The notes: generated by a model not told the origin, from the sequence alone. Positions 17,159 to 26,295 are shown, counted from the first letter of the stretch. The stretch: DNA of 28,611 nucleotides from JAWXTP01 sp044433415 (GCA_044433415.1 JAWXTP010000029.1:1-28611); one strand, 5' to 3'. Program-made: numbers and translations.

Positions 17159-20100
17159 TTACTTCATCTTATTATTTATAATTTTCTCACTAAAATCAGT
17201 AATAATCCTCAGTGCTGCACTAACATCTCTTACTGCACTAATAGTAATAAAGAGTCTATTTGTGGTTTGTTTAAGTTTGAAACCAATCCCCATTTGAGGT
17301 ATAGTGCTCATTATTCTAGAGAATAAAGGTTTGTCATAATATTGAGATTTGCTATTACTAACAAAATCTAATATAAAGTAACCATTTTTTATTATCGCTT
17401 TCTCAAAACCTAAAGATATAGCTATCTTCCTAAGAATAGCAACGTTAAGAAGCTCGTCTGTGACTTTTGGAATCTCGCCAAATCGGTCTCTTAACATTTC
17501 TCTAATTTCGTTAGCTTGTTCTTCTGTTGTAATACTATCTATGGTTTTGTAAAGTTTGATTTTTTCGTTCGTTTGACTTACATACTCATCAGGAATGTAA
17601 GCCTCACTACTTATATCTATTCTACAGTCGGATACAAATTCGCTACCACATAAGATATTGTCCTCATTGTCGCTAGTATCATTGTTTTCGTCAGTATTTG
17701 CTATGTAGTTCTCTTCTTTAAGTTCCATCATAGCTTCTGTGACGATTTTCTGATAGGTTTCGTATCCTATATCTGAAATAAATCCACTTTGTTCACCGCC
17801 TAATATATTTCCTGCACCACGTATATCTAAATCCTGCATAGAAATGTTAAATCCTGAACCTAAGTCACTAAAGTCTTCTATAACTTTAAGTCTCCTAGCA
17901 GCGATTTCAGGTATCAAAGTATCTTGAGGTGTTAGAAGATAACAATATGCTTTTTTGTTTGTACGCCCTACACGACCGCGAAGTTGGTGTAGATCGCTTA
18001 ATCCAAAGTTGTGAGCATTATTTATTATCATAGTATTAGCATTTTCTATGTCTATTCCTGATTCTATAATAGTTGTCGCAACAAGTATATCGTATTCGCC
18101 ATAAATAAAATCCATCATTATTTTTTCTAGCTTGTCAGCTGGCATTTGACCATGAGCTATAGCTATTCGAGCATCTGGAACAAGATCTTTAATAACAGAG
18201 CTTATGTGTTCTATGGATTGCACTTTGTTATGCAAAAAATAGACCTGACCACTGCGTGACAGTTCTTCCTCTATAGCTTCTTTTATTAAAGCCGTGTTAA
18301 ATTCGTGAACTATAGTCTCTACAGGTTGCCTGTTAGGTGGAGGAGTGTTAATAATTGACAAATCTCGTGCACCCATAAGTGAAAACTGCAAAGTTCTAGG
18401 TATAGGAGTAGCAGAAAGTGTTAATGTATCTACATTTTGCTTTATAGTTCTTAACTTTTCTTTAGCTGCAACACCAAATTTCTGTTCTTCGTCAACAATT
18501 AATAATCCAAGGTCTTTAAATTCAACACCTTTTCCTAATATCTTATGTGTTCCTATAAGGATGTCTACATGTCCTTTTTTTAGTTTCTCACAAATTTCTT
18601 TGGTTTGCTTAGCTGTCTTAACACGAGATAAGTTTTCTATAGTTATAGGAAACTCTTTTAATCTTCGTGAGAAAGTGCGATAGTGCTGTAAAGAAAGTAC
18701 GGTCGTTGGTACTAATACTGCAACTTGTTTGCCGTCAGTTGCAGCTTTAAATGCTGCACGTATAGCAATTTCGGTTTTTCCAAAGCCAACATCGCCACAC
18801 ACTAATCTATCCATAGGCTGAGGCGTTTCCATATCTTTCTTAAAATCTCTTGTAGCCTTTTCTTGGTCAGGAGTATCTTCATATATGAAAGACGCTTCGA
18901 GTTCATTTTGTAAGTAAGTGTCATGCGAAAATGCAAATCCTTTAGAGGCTTTTCTTTCAGCATACAACTTAATAAGATCTTTGGCTATATCCTTAATCTT
19001 ATTTTTTGTTGTTAATTTCAGCCTTTGCCATGTACCTGAACCTAATTTATGTACCTTTACGTTAATACCATTTTCAGCATCTTTAAATTTAGAGATTTTA
19101 TGAAGGGAATGTACGTTTACAAGAAGAATATCTCCGTCTTTATAAACCAGTTTGATAAGTTCCTGCATTTTCCCATTCTCCTCAGAGCGTATAAGTCCTC
19201 CAAAACGTCCAACGCCATGGTCTATGTGAGTAACAAAGTCTCCAGGTCTAAGAGCGTTTAATTCGCTTATTGACATAGCCTCAGATTTTGGCAATTCGTT
19301 ACCTATACGGTAGCGGTGATGACGTTCAAAAATCTGGTGGTCAGTATAAAAACATACTTTATTATCATTGTCAATAAACCCTTCATGAAGAGTAAGAGAG
19401 ATATTTTCAAAAATAGATGTTTTAATACCTAAAGAGTAGAAAATATTTTCTAGTCGTTCAACTTGAGCTTTATTTTCGGTAATAATATAATTCTTATACC
19501 CCTTGTCTGTGTTCTCTTTTAATGCTTTAATTAAAAGCTCAAAGTTTTTATTAAATGACGGTTGTGGATTAATATCAAAGAACAGTTCTTCCTCAGACTG
19601 TAGCTCAACAAAAGTATCTCGTACCGTAAATATGTGAGAATCCTTGATTTGTTGGTAGAACTCATTTACTCCCGTTACATAATGTTTGGCTTTTTCAAAG
19701 TCTTGATTATTTTTCTCTAACGCATTTTTAAGAAATTTATTTTTAGTGTCACCAATTTTTTTAATTATGTGTGTTGGACGGTCTGCCCATAGATAAAAAT
19801 CATCGTTTTTGCATTTGTCATTTATAAAACCTGTGATAGATATAAGTTCTTCTACTTCATTACTGTATTTGAGGTTTGCAATAACATCTATATAATCTAA
19901 AGAGTTTACCGAACGTTGAGAGTTAATATCAAAACTACGTATAGATTCTATTTCGTCACCAAACATATCTAAACGTGCAGGGTAGTTTGATGAGAAAGAG
20001 AAGATATCAATGATTCCCCCACGAACAGAAAATTGTCCTGGTTCATGAACAAAATCTACGCGTGCAAACCCAAATTCTAACAACATATCTATAATAATTT

Positions 20101-20587
20101 GTTGTTTTAATTTGTCACCCTTGTTTATTATGAAAGATTTGCTGTTTAGTTCTTTTGATGTAACTACTTTCTCAGATATAGCTTCTGGGTAGGTGCATAT
20201 TACTAGATTGTCACCTTTTTTATAGTTTTTAAGAGCAGATATCACAGCAGTTCGTTGTACTATGCCTGATGCGTTTTCACGACCGTAGATAATTGAGCGC
20301 GTATATCCTGTAGGGAAAAATAGTAGTTTAGATTCTTCTATAAAGTTGTGTAAGTCCCAATAGAAATATCCAGCATCATCTTTACTATCTAGAATTACTA
20401 TATGTATACCCTTGGTTTTAGAACTTACTGCTTTTACAACAAGCGAAAGAGCAGAACATATTAAACCGTTAAGCGAAATACGTTTTGCACTACTGTTAAT
20501 TAATTTTAATATGTTTTTTTGGTTCGTAACGTTAGTTACGACGTTATCTATGCCTTGTTTGTCACTGTTTCTCTTATTCGTTTTCAT
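17159..20587 (-). CDS. mfd: Transcription-repair coupling factor Mfd
   Basis: This protein of 1142 residues pushes stalled RNA polymerase off damaged DNA and recruits UvrA. A TTG at 20617 would add ten residues, but that TTG lies inside a perfect -7 box, so the ATG at 20587 is the better start. In order it has a UvrB-like N-terminal module (LLFFPTGYTRSIIYGRENAS), the RNA-polymerase interaction domain (LRPGDFVTHIDHGVGRFGG), a RecG-type helicase core with Walker A GDVGFGKTEIAIRAAFKAA, the DEEQ box (VDEEQKFGV), SATPIPRTL, LRGRVGRTNKKAYCYLL, and a C-terminal TRCF domain that masks UvrA binding until activated. The domain set is complete and length is normal. It is first in the mfd-coaX transcript. 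Confidence 0.95.
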   Translation of the reverse strand: MKTNKRNSDKQGIDNVVTNVTNQKNILKLINSSAKRISLNGLICSALSLVVKAVSSKTKGIHIVILDSKDDAGYFYWDLHNFIEESKLLFFPTGYTRSIIYGRENASGIVQRTAVISALKNYKKGDNLVICTYPEAISEKVVTSKELNSKSFIINKGDKLKQQIIIDMLLEFGFARVDFVHEPGQFSVRGGIIDIFSFSSNYPARLDMFGDEIESIRSFDINSQRSVNSLDYIDVIANLKYSNEVEELISITGFINDKCKNDDFYLWADRPTHIIKKIGDTKNKFLKNALEKNNQDFEKAKHYVTGVNEFYQQIKDSHIFTVRDTFVELQSEEELFFDINPQPSFNKNFELLIKALKENTDKGYKNYIITENKAQVERLENIFYSLGIKTSIFENISLTLHEGFIDNDNKVCFYTDHQIFERHHRYRIGNELPKSEAMSISELNALRPGDFVTHIDHGVGRFGGLIRSEENGKMQELIKLVYKDGDILLVNVHSLHKISKFKDAENGINVKVHKLGSGTWQRLKLTTKNKIKDIAKDLIKLYAERKASKGFAFSHDTYLQNELEASFIYEDTPDQEKATRDFKKDMETPQPMDRLVCGDVGFGKTEIAIRAAFKAATDGKQVAVLVPTTVLSLQHYRTFSRRLKEFPITIENLSRVKTAKQTKEICEKLKKGHVDILIGTHKILGKGVEFKDLGLLIVDEEQKFGVAAKEKLRTIKQNVDTLTLSATPIPRTLQFSLMGARDLSIINTPPPNRQPVETIVHEFNTALIKEAIEEELSRSGQVYFLHNKVQSIEHISSVIKDLVPDARIAIAHGQMPADKLEKIMMDFIYGEYDILVATTIIESGIDIENANTMIINNAHNFGLSDLHQLRGRVGRTNKKAYCYLLTPQDTLIPEIAARRLKVIEDFSDLGSGFNISMQDLDIRGAGNILGGEQSGFISDIGYETYQKIVTEAMMELKEENYIANTDENNDTSDNEDNILCGSEFVSDCRIDISSEAYIPDEYVSQTNEKIKLYKTIDSITTEEQANEIREMLRDRFGEIPKVTDELLNVAILRKIAISLGFEKAIIKNGYFILDFVSNSKSQYYDKPLFSRIMSTIPQMGIGFKLKQTTNRLFITISAVRDVSAALRIITDFSEKIINNKMK

Positions 20588-20614
20588 ATAGGAACGTTCT
20601 AATAATTCGAACGA

Positions 20615-20622
20615 CAAAAGTA
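20615..20622 (-). promoter_or_regulatory. Bacteroidetes -7 promoter box for mfd
   Basis: On the minus strand 20622-20615 reads TACTTTTG, an exact TAnnTTTG box. It predicts a start near 20608, about 20 nt before the ATG at 20587. No clear -33 TTTG is visible. The box overlaps the alternative TTG start, which argues against that start. Confidence 0.5.
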
Positions 20623-20643
20623 CTATTTTTTATTAGAAATCCC

Positions 20644-21447
20644 CTAGATGTTCTCACAAATTAATTTGTAATGTTTAGCAACAAAGATGAAGAAGTATAA
20701 CAAAGAGAAGATGGTTATTAGTTTTATTACTTCTTTATCTTTCTTTGGACTCCACCTCTGCATCTCTATACTCCCTAGCCAACCACCTATAGCGCCACCA
20801 ATTAGTAAGATGACACCTACCCTATAATTAATATTAGCATAAAATATGAATACTATAAGTGAAACTACAGTAGCTAACATGCTAAAAAAGAATTTTAGGT
20901 ATTTGGCTGTGTTGAAGTCTATTAACATTATGTTTGCTAGGGTGTAGAATATTATATAAGTCATGCCTGATTGTATAAGACCTGCATAAAACCCAGCTCC
21001 TAAGAGGATTGTAAAATGTGATATAGTAATGTTTATTTTTGTTGTTGATTTAACTATATCTTCCCTAATGTTTGTTCGAGTATTGAATATAATAAATATT
21101 AAAGATAATGCTACAATTATATAATGCGTTATGGAATCTGAGATTAAATTCGCTGTGATAGACCCTAGTGTAGCTCCTATAATAATAGGTATACCTAGGG
21201 GGAATAAATATTTAGGTGTTAGAAATTCATGGTTTTTATATGCATAATAACCGTAAGCTGACGTGTATAAAGAAAAGTTGGCTATTCTGTTCGTGCCATT
21301 TGCAATGACTGGGGGTATTCCTAAGGAGATAAGCATAGGTAGTGCAATTATAGAACCCGCTGCACCTATTTCACTCACAAATCCTGCAATTACACCTGCT
21401 GTAAGAATAATAAAATCATCTTTTATACTAAAGATAACATTTAACAT
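20644..21447 (-). CDS. TauE/SafE-family membrane permease
   Basis: This 267-residue inner-membrane protein has about eight hydrophobic segments. The first reads FIILTAGVIAGFVSEIGAAGSIIALPMLISLGIPPVIANGTNR, containing the glycine-rich motif and the ANGTNR turn typical of the TauE/SafE (DUF81) family. The C-terminal half repeats the pattern (FTILLGAGFYAGLIQSGMTYI, later GGAIGGWLGSIEMQRWSPKK). Family members export sulfite, sulfoacetate or related organosulfur anions, but many are of unknown substrate. It lies between gadB, whose terminator precedes it, and mfd, which has its own promoter box, so it may be a single-gene unit. I see no sulfur-metabolism neighbours to support a substrate. Confidence 0.85.
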   Translation of the reverse strand: MLNVIFSIKDDFIILTAGVIAGFVSEIGAAGSIIALPMLISLGIPPVIANGTNRIANFSLYTSAYGYYAYKNHEFLTPKYLFPLGIPIIIGATLGSITANLISDSITHYIIVALSLIFIIFNTRTNIREDIVKSTTKINITISHFTILLGAGFYAGLIQSGMTYIIFYTLANIMLIDFNTAKYLKFFFSMLATVVSLIVFIFYANINYRVGVILLIGGAIGGWLGSIEMQRWSPKKDKEVIKLITIFSLLYFFIFVAKHYKLICENI

Positions 21448-21466
21448 TTTTGACTCCTCATATAAA

Positions 21467-21486
21467 AGCCCCGTGTTAGCGGGGCT
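21467..21486 (-). terminator. Intrinsic terminator of gadB
   Basis: AGCCCCG (21467-21473) and CGGGGCT (21480-21486) form a GC-rich 7-bp stem with a 6-nt loop. It lies 7 bp after the gadB stop on the minus strand and ahead of the TauE/SafE gene, followed on that strand by TTTATATG. Confidence 0.8.
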
Positions 21487-21493
21487 GTTTTTG

Positions 21494-22924
21494 TTATTTG
21501 ATGTGAGAGAATCTGTGTTTTCCCTTGTAGTTGTGATCTAAAGCACTATTTGTAGGTTCTTTGAGAGTGTTTAATTCATTTACACACACTTTCATGTTGT
21601 CAATAAGGAGATCTGCTAAATCCATAGACATACCTTGCCTTACCACTATGCGCATAATAATAACATCTGTTAGAGATTCAGGCATGGTGTAAGCAGGGAT
21701 TTGCCAACCTTCTACATGTAAAGCATCTGATAGGTCATAAAGAGTCCACTTTCTGTTTTTGTCTTCTTTTAACTTCCATACAAACAAAGGGTTAGGTGTG
21801 TCTTCTGAAAGAAACTCAAAGATGCCAAATTCTGCTAATTTGCCGCGCAAGTAAAGGCATACATTTAATGCACTTTGTTGTATTTTTCTATAGCCGTCAA
21901 AACCTAGGCGAACTAGTTGGTAGTATTGCGCTAAGACTTGGTTTCCAGGGCGTGAAAAGTTAATAGAAATACTAGGAACAGAAGCACCTAAGTAGTTAAC
22001 CTCAAAATTCATTTCTTGAGGAAGAAGGGTTTTGTCTTTCCATACTACCCAACCTACACCTGGATATACTAACCCGAATTTATGCCCCGATACACTAATT
22101 GAGTATACCCATTTTAGACGGAAGTCCCATACATAATCTGGTTGAGTAAACGGTAAGATGAAACCACCAGTTGCAGCATCAACATGTATAGGAATCTGCC
22201 AACCTGTTTCATTATTTAATTTTTCTAAAGCATCGTTTATCGCTTGCACATCTTCATTGAAACCTGTAATGGTAACTCCCATGATAGGGACAACACAGAT
22301 AGTATTTTCGTCACAATATTTTATGACATCTTCAGCTGTAAGAGATAATTTTTCAGTTGTAATAGGTACAGCACGCAATTCAACATCCCAATAAATAGCA
22401 AATTTTTCCCATACTACCTGAAAGCAGCTAGTGATGACAAAGTTAGGTTTGTCAGTAGGAAGTCCTTTTTCTTTTCTACTTTTTTGCCAACGTTTAAGAG
22501 CCGCAATTCCTCCTAACATACAAGCCTCTGATGAGCCTACAGTACTTGTTCCCATACAATATTGTTCGTCTTTAGCTTCTGGGGAGTTCCATAGCTTGGC
22601 AATAATGTTTACGCAGCGTCGTTCTATCTCAGCAGTTTGAGGATATTCGGTTTTGTCTATCATATTTTTGTCCATATTCTCGGTCATAATACGACGTGCA
22701 TAATCGTCCATCCACGTAGTGACAAAGGTTGCTAGGTTTAGTCTAGAGTTTCCATCTAGCATAGCTTCGTCATGTACAATTTGATAGGCAAACTCACCGC
22801 TCATAGATTTTTTAGGAATCTCATATTTTGGAGCTATACGAGATTCTTCAGGTGAACCAAAAATAGGAGTGTTCTCACAGCAGATGCATCCGCTTTCCGT
22901 GCAATTACATTTTTCTTTTTCCAT
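21494..22924 (-). CDS. gadB: Glutamate decarboxylase
   Basis: This 476-residue PLP enzyme turns glutamate into GABA and CO2, using up a cytoplasmic proton. Family blocks are clear: RLNLATFVTTWMD near residues 61-73, GTSTVGSSEACMLGG, the PLP-pyridine aspartate block HVDAATGGFILPF, and the Schiff-base lysine K282 in SVSGHKFG. Length is close to E. coli GadB (466). Odd: the first 20 residues carry five cysteines (C6, C8, C13, C15, C16; CNCTESGCICC), replacing the polar N-terminus that in E. coli folds with pH. I do not know this in other decarboxylases; it might bind metal or respond to redox. The gene diverges from gadC across a 149-bp spacer and ends with a terminator. Confidence 0.95.
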   Translation of the reverse strand: MEKEKCNCTESGCICCENTPIFGSPEESRIAPKYEIPKKSMSGEFAYQIVHDEAMLDGNSRLNLATFVTTWMDDYARRIMTENMDKNMIDKTEYPQTAEIERRCVNIIAKLWNSPEAKDEQYCMGTSTVGSSEACMLGGIAALKRWQKSRKEKGLPTDKPNFVITSCFQVVWEKFAIYWDVELRAVPITTEKLSLTAEDVIKYCDENTICVVPIMGVTITGFNEDVQAINDALEKLNNETGWQIPIHVDAATGGFILPFTQPDYVWDFRLKWVYSISVSGHKFGLVYPGVGWVVWKDKTLLPQEMNFEVNYLGASVPSISINFSRPGNQVLAQYYQLVRLGFDGYRKIQQSALNVCLYLRGKLAEFGIFEFLSEDTPNPLFVWKLKEDKNRKWTLYDLSDALHVEGWQIPAYTMPESLTDVIIMRIVVRQGMSMDLADLLIDNMKVCVNELNTLKEPTNSALDHNYKGKHRFSHIK

Positions 22925-23073
22925 GATAATGTTTTTAAAATTTAGGTTTATGGTTCAATTTATGTGCCAAATACGGAAGTTGAGTCGTGTTATGTTTGGT
23001 ATGAAAGTTGAAAGAAAACCCTTAGGGGGAACTTCTAGAACTCCCCATAAATATTAATTTAAAATAAGGTTTT
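22925..23073. promoter_or_regulatory. Shared gadB/gadC regulatory spacer with palindrome
   Basis: This 149-bp spacer must contain both promoters of the acid-resistance cassette. On the plus strand TATGTTTG (22991-22998) fits the TAnnTTTG box and gives a gadC leader of about 70 nt. No equally good minus-strand box was seen. A palindrome, GGGGAACTTCTAGAACTCCCC (23026-23046, centre TCTAGA), lies in the gadC leader and upstream of gadB. It could be an operator, an RNA hairpin, or a copy of the dispersed GGGAACTTCTAA repeat. Confidence 0.5.
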
Positions 23074-24540
23074 ATGGCAAATTCAAACAAATCGGGCAAT
23101 ACAACTCTTAAGTTAAGTGTCATGACTCTTGCAATAATGAATGTTGCGGCTGTAGTCTCACTTAGGGGGCTTCCTTCACAAGCAATTTATGGGTTGTCGT
23201 CAGCATTCTATTATCTCTTTGCAGCTGTAGTGTTTCTTATTCCAACAGCGCTAGTTGCGGCAGAGCTAGCTTCTATGTTTGCAAATAAACAAGGTGGTGT
23301 TTTTAGATGGGTAGGCGAAGCAATGGGTACACGTCTAGGTTTTTTGGCTATCTTCCTACAGTGGATAGAAAGTACAATTTGGTTTCCTACAGTTTTAACA
23401 TTTGGTGCGGTGTCTTTAGCGTTTATAGGTACTAATGAGGTGAGTGATGCTGCTATGGCAAGTAATAAAATGTTTACCCTAGTTGTAGTGTTGGCTATTT
23501 ATTGGCTTGCAACTTTTATTTCTTTAAAAGGTATGGGCTGGGTTGGTAAAGTCTCAAAAATAGGAGCTATGGTAGGGACTATTATTCCTGCTGGTTTGTT
23601 GATTGTTTTTGGAATTATATATCTTATAGGCGGTGGTCATGTCTATATGAACTTTGATGGTAATTTTTTCCCTGATATCACTTCTGTAAATGGTTTGGTG
23701 TTGGCTTCTAGTATTTTTCTGTTTTATGCTGGTATGGAGATGATGGGTATTCATGTATTAGAAGTGGATAATCCAGGGAAGAATTACCCCAAAGCTATTT
23801 TCTTAGGTTCCTTTATTACGGTAGTTATTTTTGTGTTAGGAACTTTTGCTTTAGGACTTATTATTCCTTCCGATAAAATAAATCTGACTCAAAGTTTGCT
23901 TGTAGGGTTTGATAGTTATTTTAAATTTCTGCATATCTCTTGGGCAGGTCCTATTATGGCTGTTGCTCTAGCCTTTGGTGTACTAGCAGGGGTGTTGACA
24001 TGGGTAGCAGGTCCTTCGCGTGGTATTTTTACTGTAGGTAAAGCTGGGTATTTACCTCCATTCTTTCAAAAAACTAATAAGAATGGTGTTCAACGTAATA
24101 TTCTACTTATTCAGGGTAGTGTAGTGACGGTTCTAGGTCTTTTGTTTGTTGTTATGCCTTCCGTTCAGTCTTTCTATCAGATTTTGTCACAGCTTACAGT
24201 GTTGCTGTATCTTATCATGTATATGTTAATGTTTATTTCGGCTATAATTTTACGTTATAAAATGCCTAAAATGGAAAGACCTTTTGCTGTGGGTAAATCT
24301 TCTAATTTATTGATGTGGATAGTTGCAGGAGTAGGTTTCCTAGGTTCATTACTTGCTTTTATTCTTAGCTTTATTATGCCTTCAATGTTTAAGGGGTCGA
24401 TAAGTGATAGTACGTGGTTTATAGTGTTGATAGGTGGAGCTATTTTGGTTGTTGTAGCACCTTTTATAATATATTCAGTAAGAAAACCATCGTGGAAAGA
24501 TGCTAATGCTGAGATTGAACCTTTTGAGAGTGAACTTTAG
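23074..24540 (+). CDS. gadC: Glutamate/GABA antiporter
   Basis: This 488-residue APC-superfamily transporter has about 12 membrane segments. The N-terminal block, LSVMTLAIMNVAAVVSLRGLPSQAIYGLSSAFYY, and the early ELASMFANKQGGVFRWVGEAMG are characteristic of the GadC subgroup. It exchanges external glutamate for internal GABA, removing the decarboxylase product. E. coli GadC (511 residues) has a C-terminal plug that closes the pore at neutral pH. Here the last membrane segment is followed by only about 22 residues (RKPSWKDANAEIEPFESEL), so the plug seems short or absent. It heads the plus-strand operon with glsA (39 bp on), divergent from gadB. Confidence 0.92.
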   Translation: MANSNKSGNTTLKLSVMTLAIMNVAAVVSLRGLPSQAIYGLSSAFYYLFAAVVFLIPTALVAAELASMFANKQGGVFRWVGEAMGTRLGFLAIFLQWIESTIWFPTVLTFGAVSLAFIGTNEVSDAAMASNKMFTLVVVLAIYWLATFISLKGMGWVGKVSKIGAMVGTIIPAGLLIVFGIIYLIGGGHVYMNFDGNFFPDITSVNGLVLASSIFLFYAGMEMMGIHVLEVDNPGKNYPKAIFLGSFITVVIFVLGTFALGLIIPSDKINLTQSLLVGFDSYFKFLHISWAGPIMAVALAFGVLAGVLTWVAGPSRGIFTVGKAGYLPPFFQKTNKNGVQRNILLIQGSVVTVLGLLFVVMPSVQSFYQILSQLTVLLYLIMYMLMFISAIILRYKMPKMERPFAVGKSSNLLMWIVAGVGFLGSLLAFILSFIMPSMFKGSISDSTWFIVLIGGAILVVVAPFIIYSVRKPSWKDANAEIEPFESEL

Positions 24541-24579
24541 TGTCTATCTCTTGTGTTAATTATTAATTATTATTTGTAT

Positions 24580-25545
24580 ATGGATAAAGAGATAGTGACA
24601 TTTGAAAAGTTAGAACTAGTCGCAAAGACAGTTTTTGATGATGTGAAAAAACTAAAAGAAGGAAAGAATGCTGATTACATACCTTTTTTAGACGAGATAG
24701 ATTCTGAATTGTTCGGTTTGTCTTTGGTGACCTCTGATGGGCGGATAATTTCTTTAGGTGATTCAGATTATGTATTTGGGGTGGAATCTGTTTCTAAAGT
24801 GTTTACTGCTATTCTTGCTATGAAACAGTGTGGAGCAAAAAAGGTGCTGCACAAAATAGGTGCTGATGCTACGGGCTTACCTTTTAATTCTATAATGGCT
24901 ATTTTATTAGAAAACAGTCATCCTTCAACGCCTTTGGTTAATTCGGGAGCTATAGCAGCAGTGAGTATGGTAGAGCCTATAGGTGATTCTGAGGAAAAGT
25001 GGAAACAAATAGTTAATATGTTTAATGATTTGTGTGCTAGTGAAGTAGTGCTTATAAAAGATTTGTATGACTCAGAGAGTGAGACTAATTTTAATAATAG
25101 GTCTATAGCATGGTTATTAAAAAGGTTTGATAGAATATATGATGACCCTGAGTTGTCTTTAGATTTATATACTCGTCAATGTTCCTTAGGAGTAACAACA
25201 GAACAGTTAGCTATTGCTGCGGCAACTATAGCTTTTGGGGGTGTGAACCCTGTATCAAAAGAAGAAGTTTTCCCTAGAGAATTAGCACCTAAGACTACAT
25301 CGTTGATGGCAACAGTAGGGTTTTATGAGCATACAGGTAACTGGATGTATGAAAGTGGAGTGCCTGCAAAAACTGGTGTTGGAGGTGGCATTATGGGGGT
25401 TATTCCTGGACAATTTGGGATAGCGGCTTTCTCCCCTCGTCTAGATGCTTCGGGGAATTCAGTACGTGCACAAGCTGCAATCAAGAGGATAGCAAACGCG
25501 CTAGGTATTAATATTTATGGCTCTAAAATAATAGAGGTAGAGTAG
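24580..25545 (+). CDS. glsA: Glutaminase A (acid-resistance type)
   Basis: This protein has 321 residues, starting at the ATG at 24580; an in-frame GTG nine codons upstream is less likely. It hydrolyses glutamine to glutamate and ammonia, supplying glutamate for the decarboxylase and base for buffering. Serine-lysine catalytic motif SVSK is seen in FGVESVSKVF at about residues 68-77, then NSGAIA, ETNFNNRSIAW, LDLYTRQCSLGVTTEQLA and the C-terminal GVPAKTGVGGGIMGVIPG. Length and motifs fit the beta-lactamase-fold glutaminases, close to E. coli YbaS. It sits between gadC and the channel gene, which starts 1 bp after its stop, so translation is probably coupled. Confidence 0.93.
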   Translation: MDKEIVTFEKLELVAKTVFDDVKKLKEGKNADYIPFLDEIDSELFGLSLVTSDGRIISLGDSDYVFGVESVSKVFTAILAMKQCGAKKVLHKIGADATGLPFNSIMAILLENSHPSTPLVNSGAIAAVSMVEPIGDSEEKWKQIVNMFNDLCASEVVLIKDLYDSESETNFNNRSIAWLLKRFDRIYDDPELSLDLYTRQCSLGVTTEQLAIAAATIAFGGVNPVSKEEVFPRELAPKTTSLMATVGFYEHTGNWMYESGVPAKTGVGGGIMGVIPGQFGIAAFSPRLDASGNSVRAQAAIKRIANALGINIYGSKIIEVE

Positions 25546-25546
25546 A

Positions 25547-26266
25547 ATGAAACCTTTTTTAAGTGTACTAAATATATTAGTTCTGCTAGTAGGTATTGTA
25601 ATTATAGTGTTGGTATCTGTAAATACTATATACCCAGAAGTGAATATACCTTTACAATGGACATTAAATATTATGGCTATTGCTTGTGTAATAACATTTA
25701 TGGATTTCTGGATACGATTCTATTATAGTAATACTAAGATGAAATACTTTTTTTCTAATTTGATATTTCTTGTTAGCGCTATTCCTTTTTTGAATATTTC
25801 ACATTATATGCATGTGGAATTGTCAAATTTTGAGAATCTTTTAGTACACTTTGTTCCTTTTATTCGAGGGGGGCAGTCTCTTATTATAGTGATACGGTGG
25901 AGTCCTCTAAGAAAGGTACAGACTCTATTTTTTTCTTACCTGATTGTAATATTGGCGTTTACTTATTTTTGTAGCTTGTTGTTTTATCAGTTAGAAAAAG
26001 GACTAAACCCTATGGTAGAGGATTTCTGGAGCGCTTTTACTTGGGCTTGTATGAATCTTACTACTGTGGGGAGTAATATTTATGGTAAAACCCGTATAGG
26101 GCAATCTTTATCATTTATATTGGCTGCTTTAGGTATGCTGTTATTTCCTATTTTTACGGCTTATATAACTGCTGTGTTTCAGGATAAATTATTGAAACAG
26201 ACCAAGAAGATAGAGCAAGAGGAAGAGCAAGTCAATAGGAATATAATTGACAAAGGTATAGGTTAG
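25547..26266 (+). CDS. Voltage-gated-like ion channel of the gad cassette
   Basis: This 239-residue protein has about six membrane segments, like a Kv-type subunit with no cytoplasmic ligand domain. The S4-like segment (FVPFIRGGQSLIIVIRWSPLRKVQ, residues ~104-127) has few positive charges. The pore helix (FWSAFTWACMNLT) is followed by the filter T172-T173-V174-G175-S176-N177, where potassium channels have TVGYG. A last hydrophobic segment and a short charged, coiled-coil-like tail (KKIEQEEEQVN) follow. A channel gene is a regular part of Bacteroides gad operons and is often annotated as a potassium channel. The filter makes selectivity uncertain. Moving cations would offset charge changes from glutamate/GABA exchange, but this is inference. 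Confidence 0.8.
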   Translation: MKPFLSVLNILVLLVGIVIIVLVSVNTIYPEVNIPLQWTLNIMAIACVITFMDFWIRFYYSNTKMKYFFSNLIFLVSAIPFLNISHYMHVELSNFENLLVHFVPFIRGGQSLIIVIRWSPLRKVQTLFFSYLIVILAFTYFCSLLFYQLEKGLNPMVEDFWSAFTWACMNLTTVGSNIYGKTRIGQSLSFILAALGMLLFPIFTAYITAVFQDKLLKQTKKIEQEEEQVNRNIIDKGIG

Positions 26267-26295
26267 TTGGAATTTAAACACTAAAAATAAATTAT

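Noticed and set aside
18345..18683. Plus-strand frame of 112 codons inside mfd
   Set aside because: It is a shadow of the Mfd helicase region on the other strand, which is fully explained by conserved motifs.
20588..20617. Ten-codon N-terminal extension of Mfd from a TTG
   Set aside because: The TTG is part of a TACTTTTG promoter box; the ATG at 20587 is more likely.
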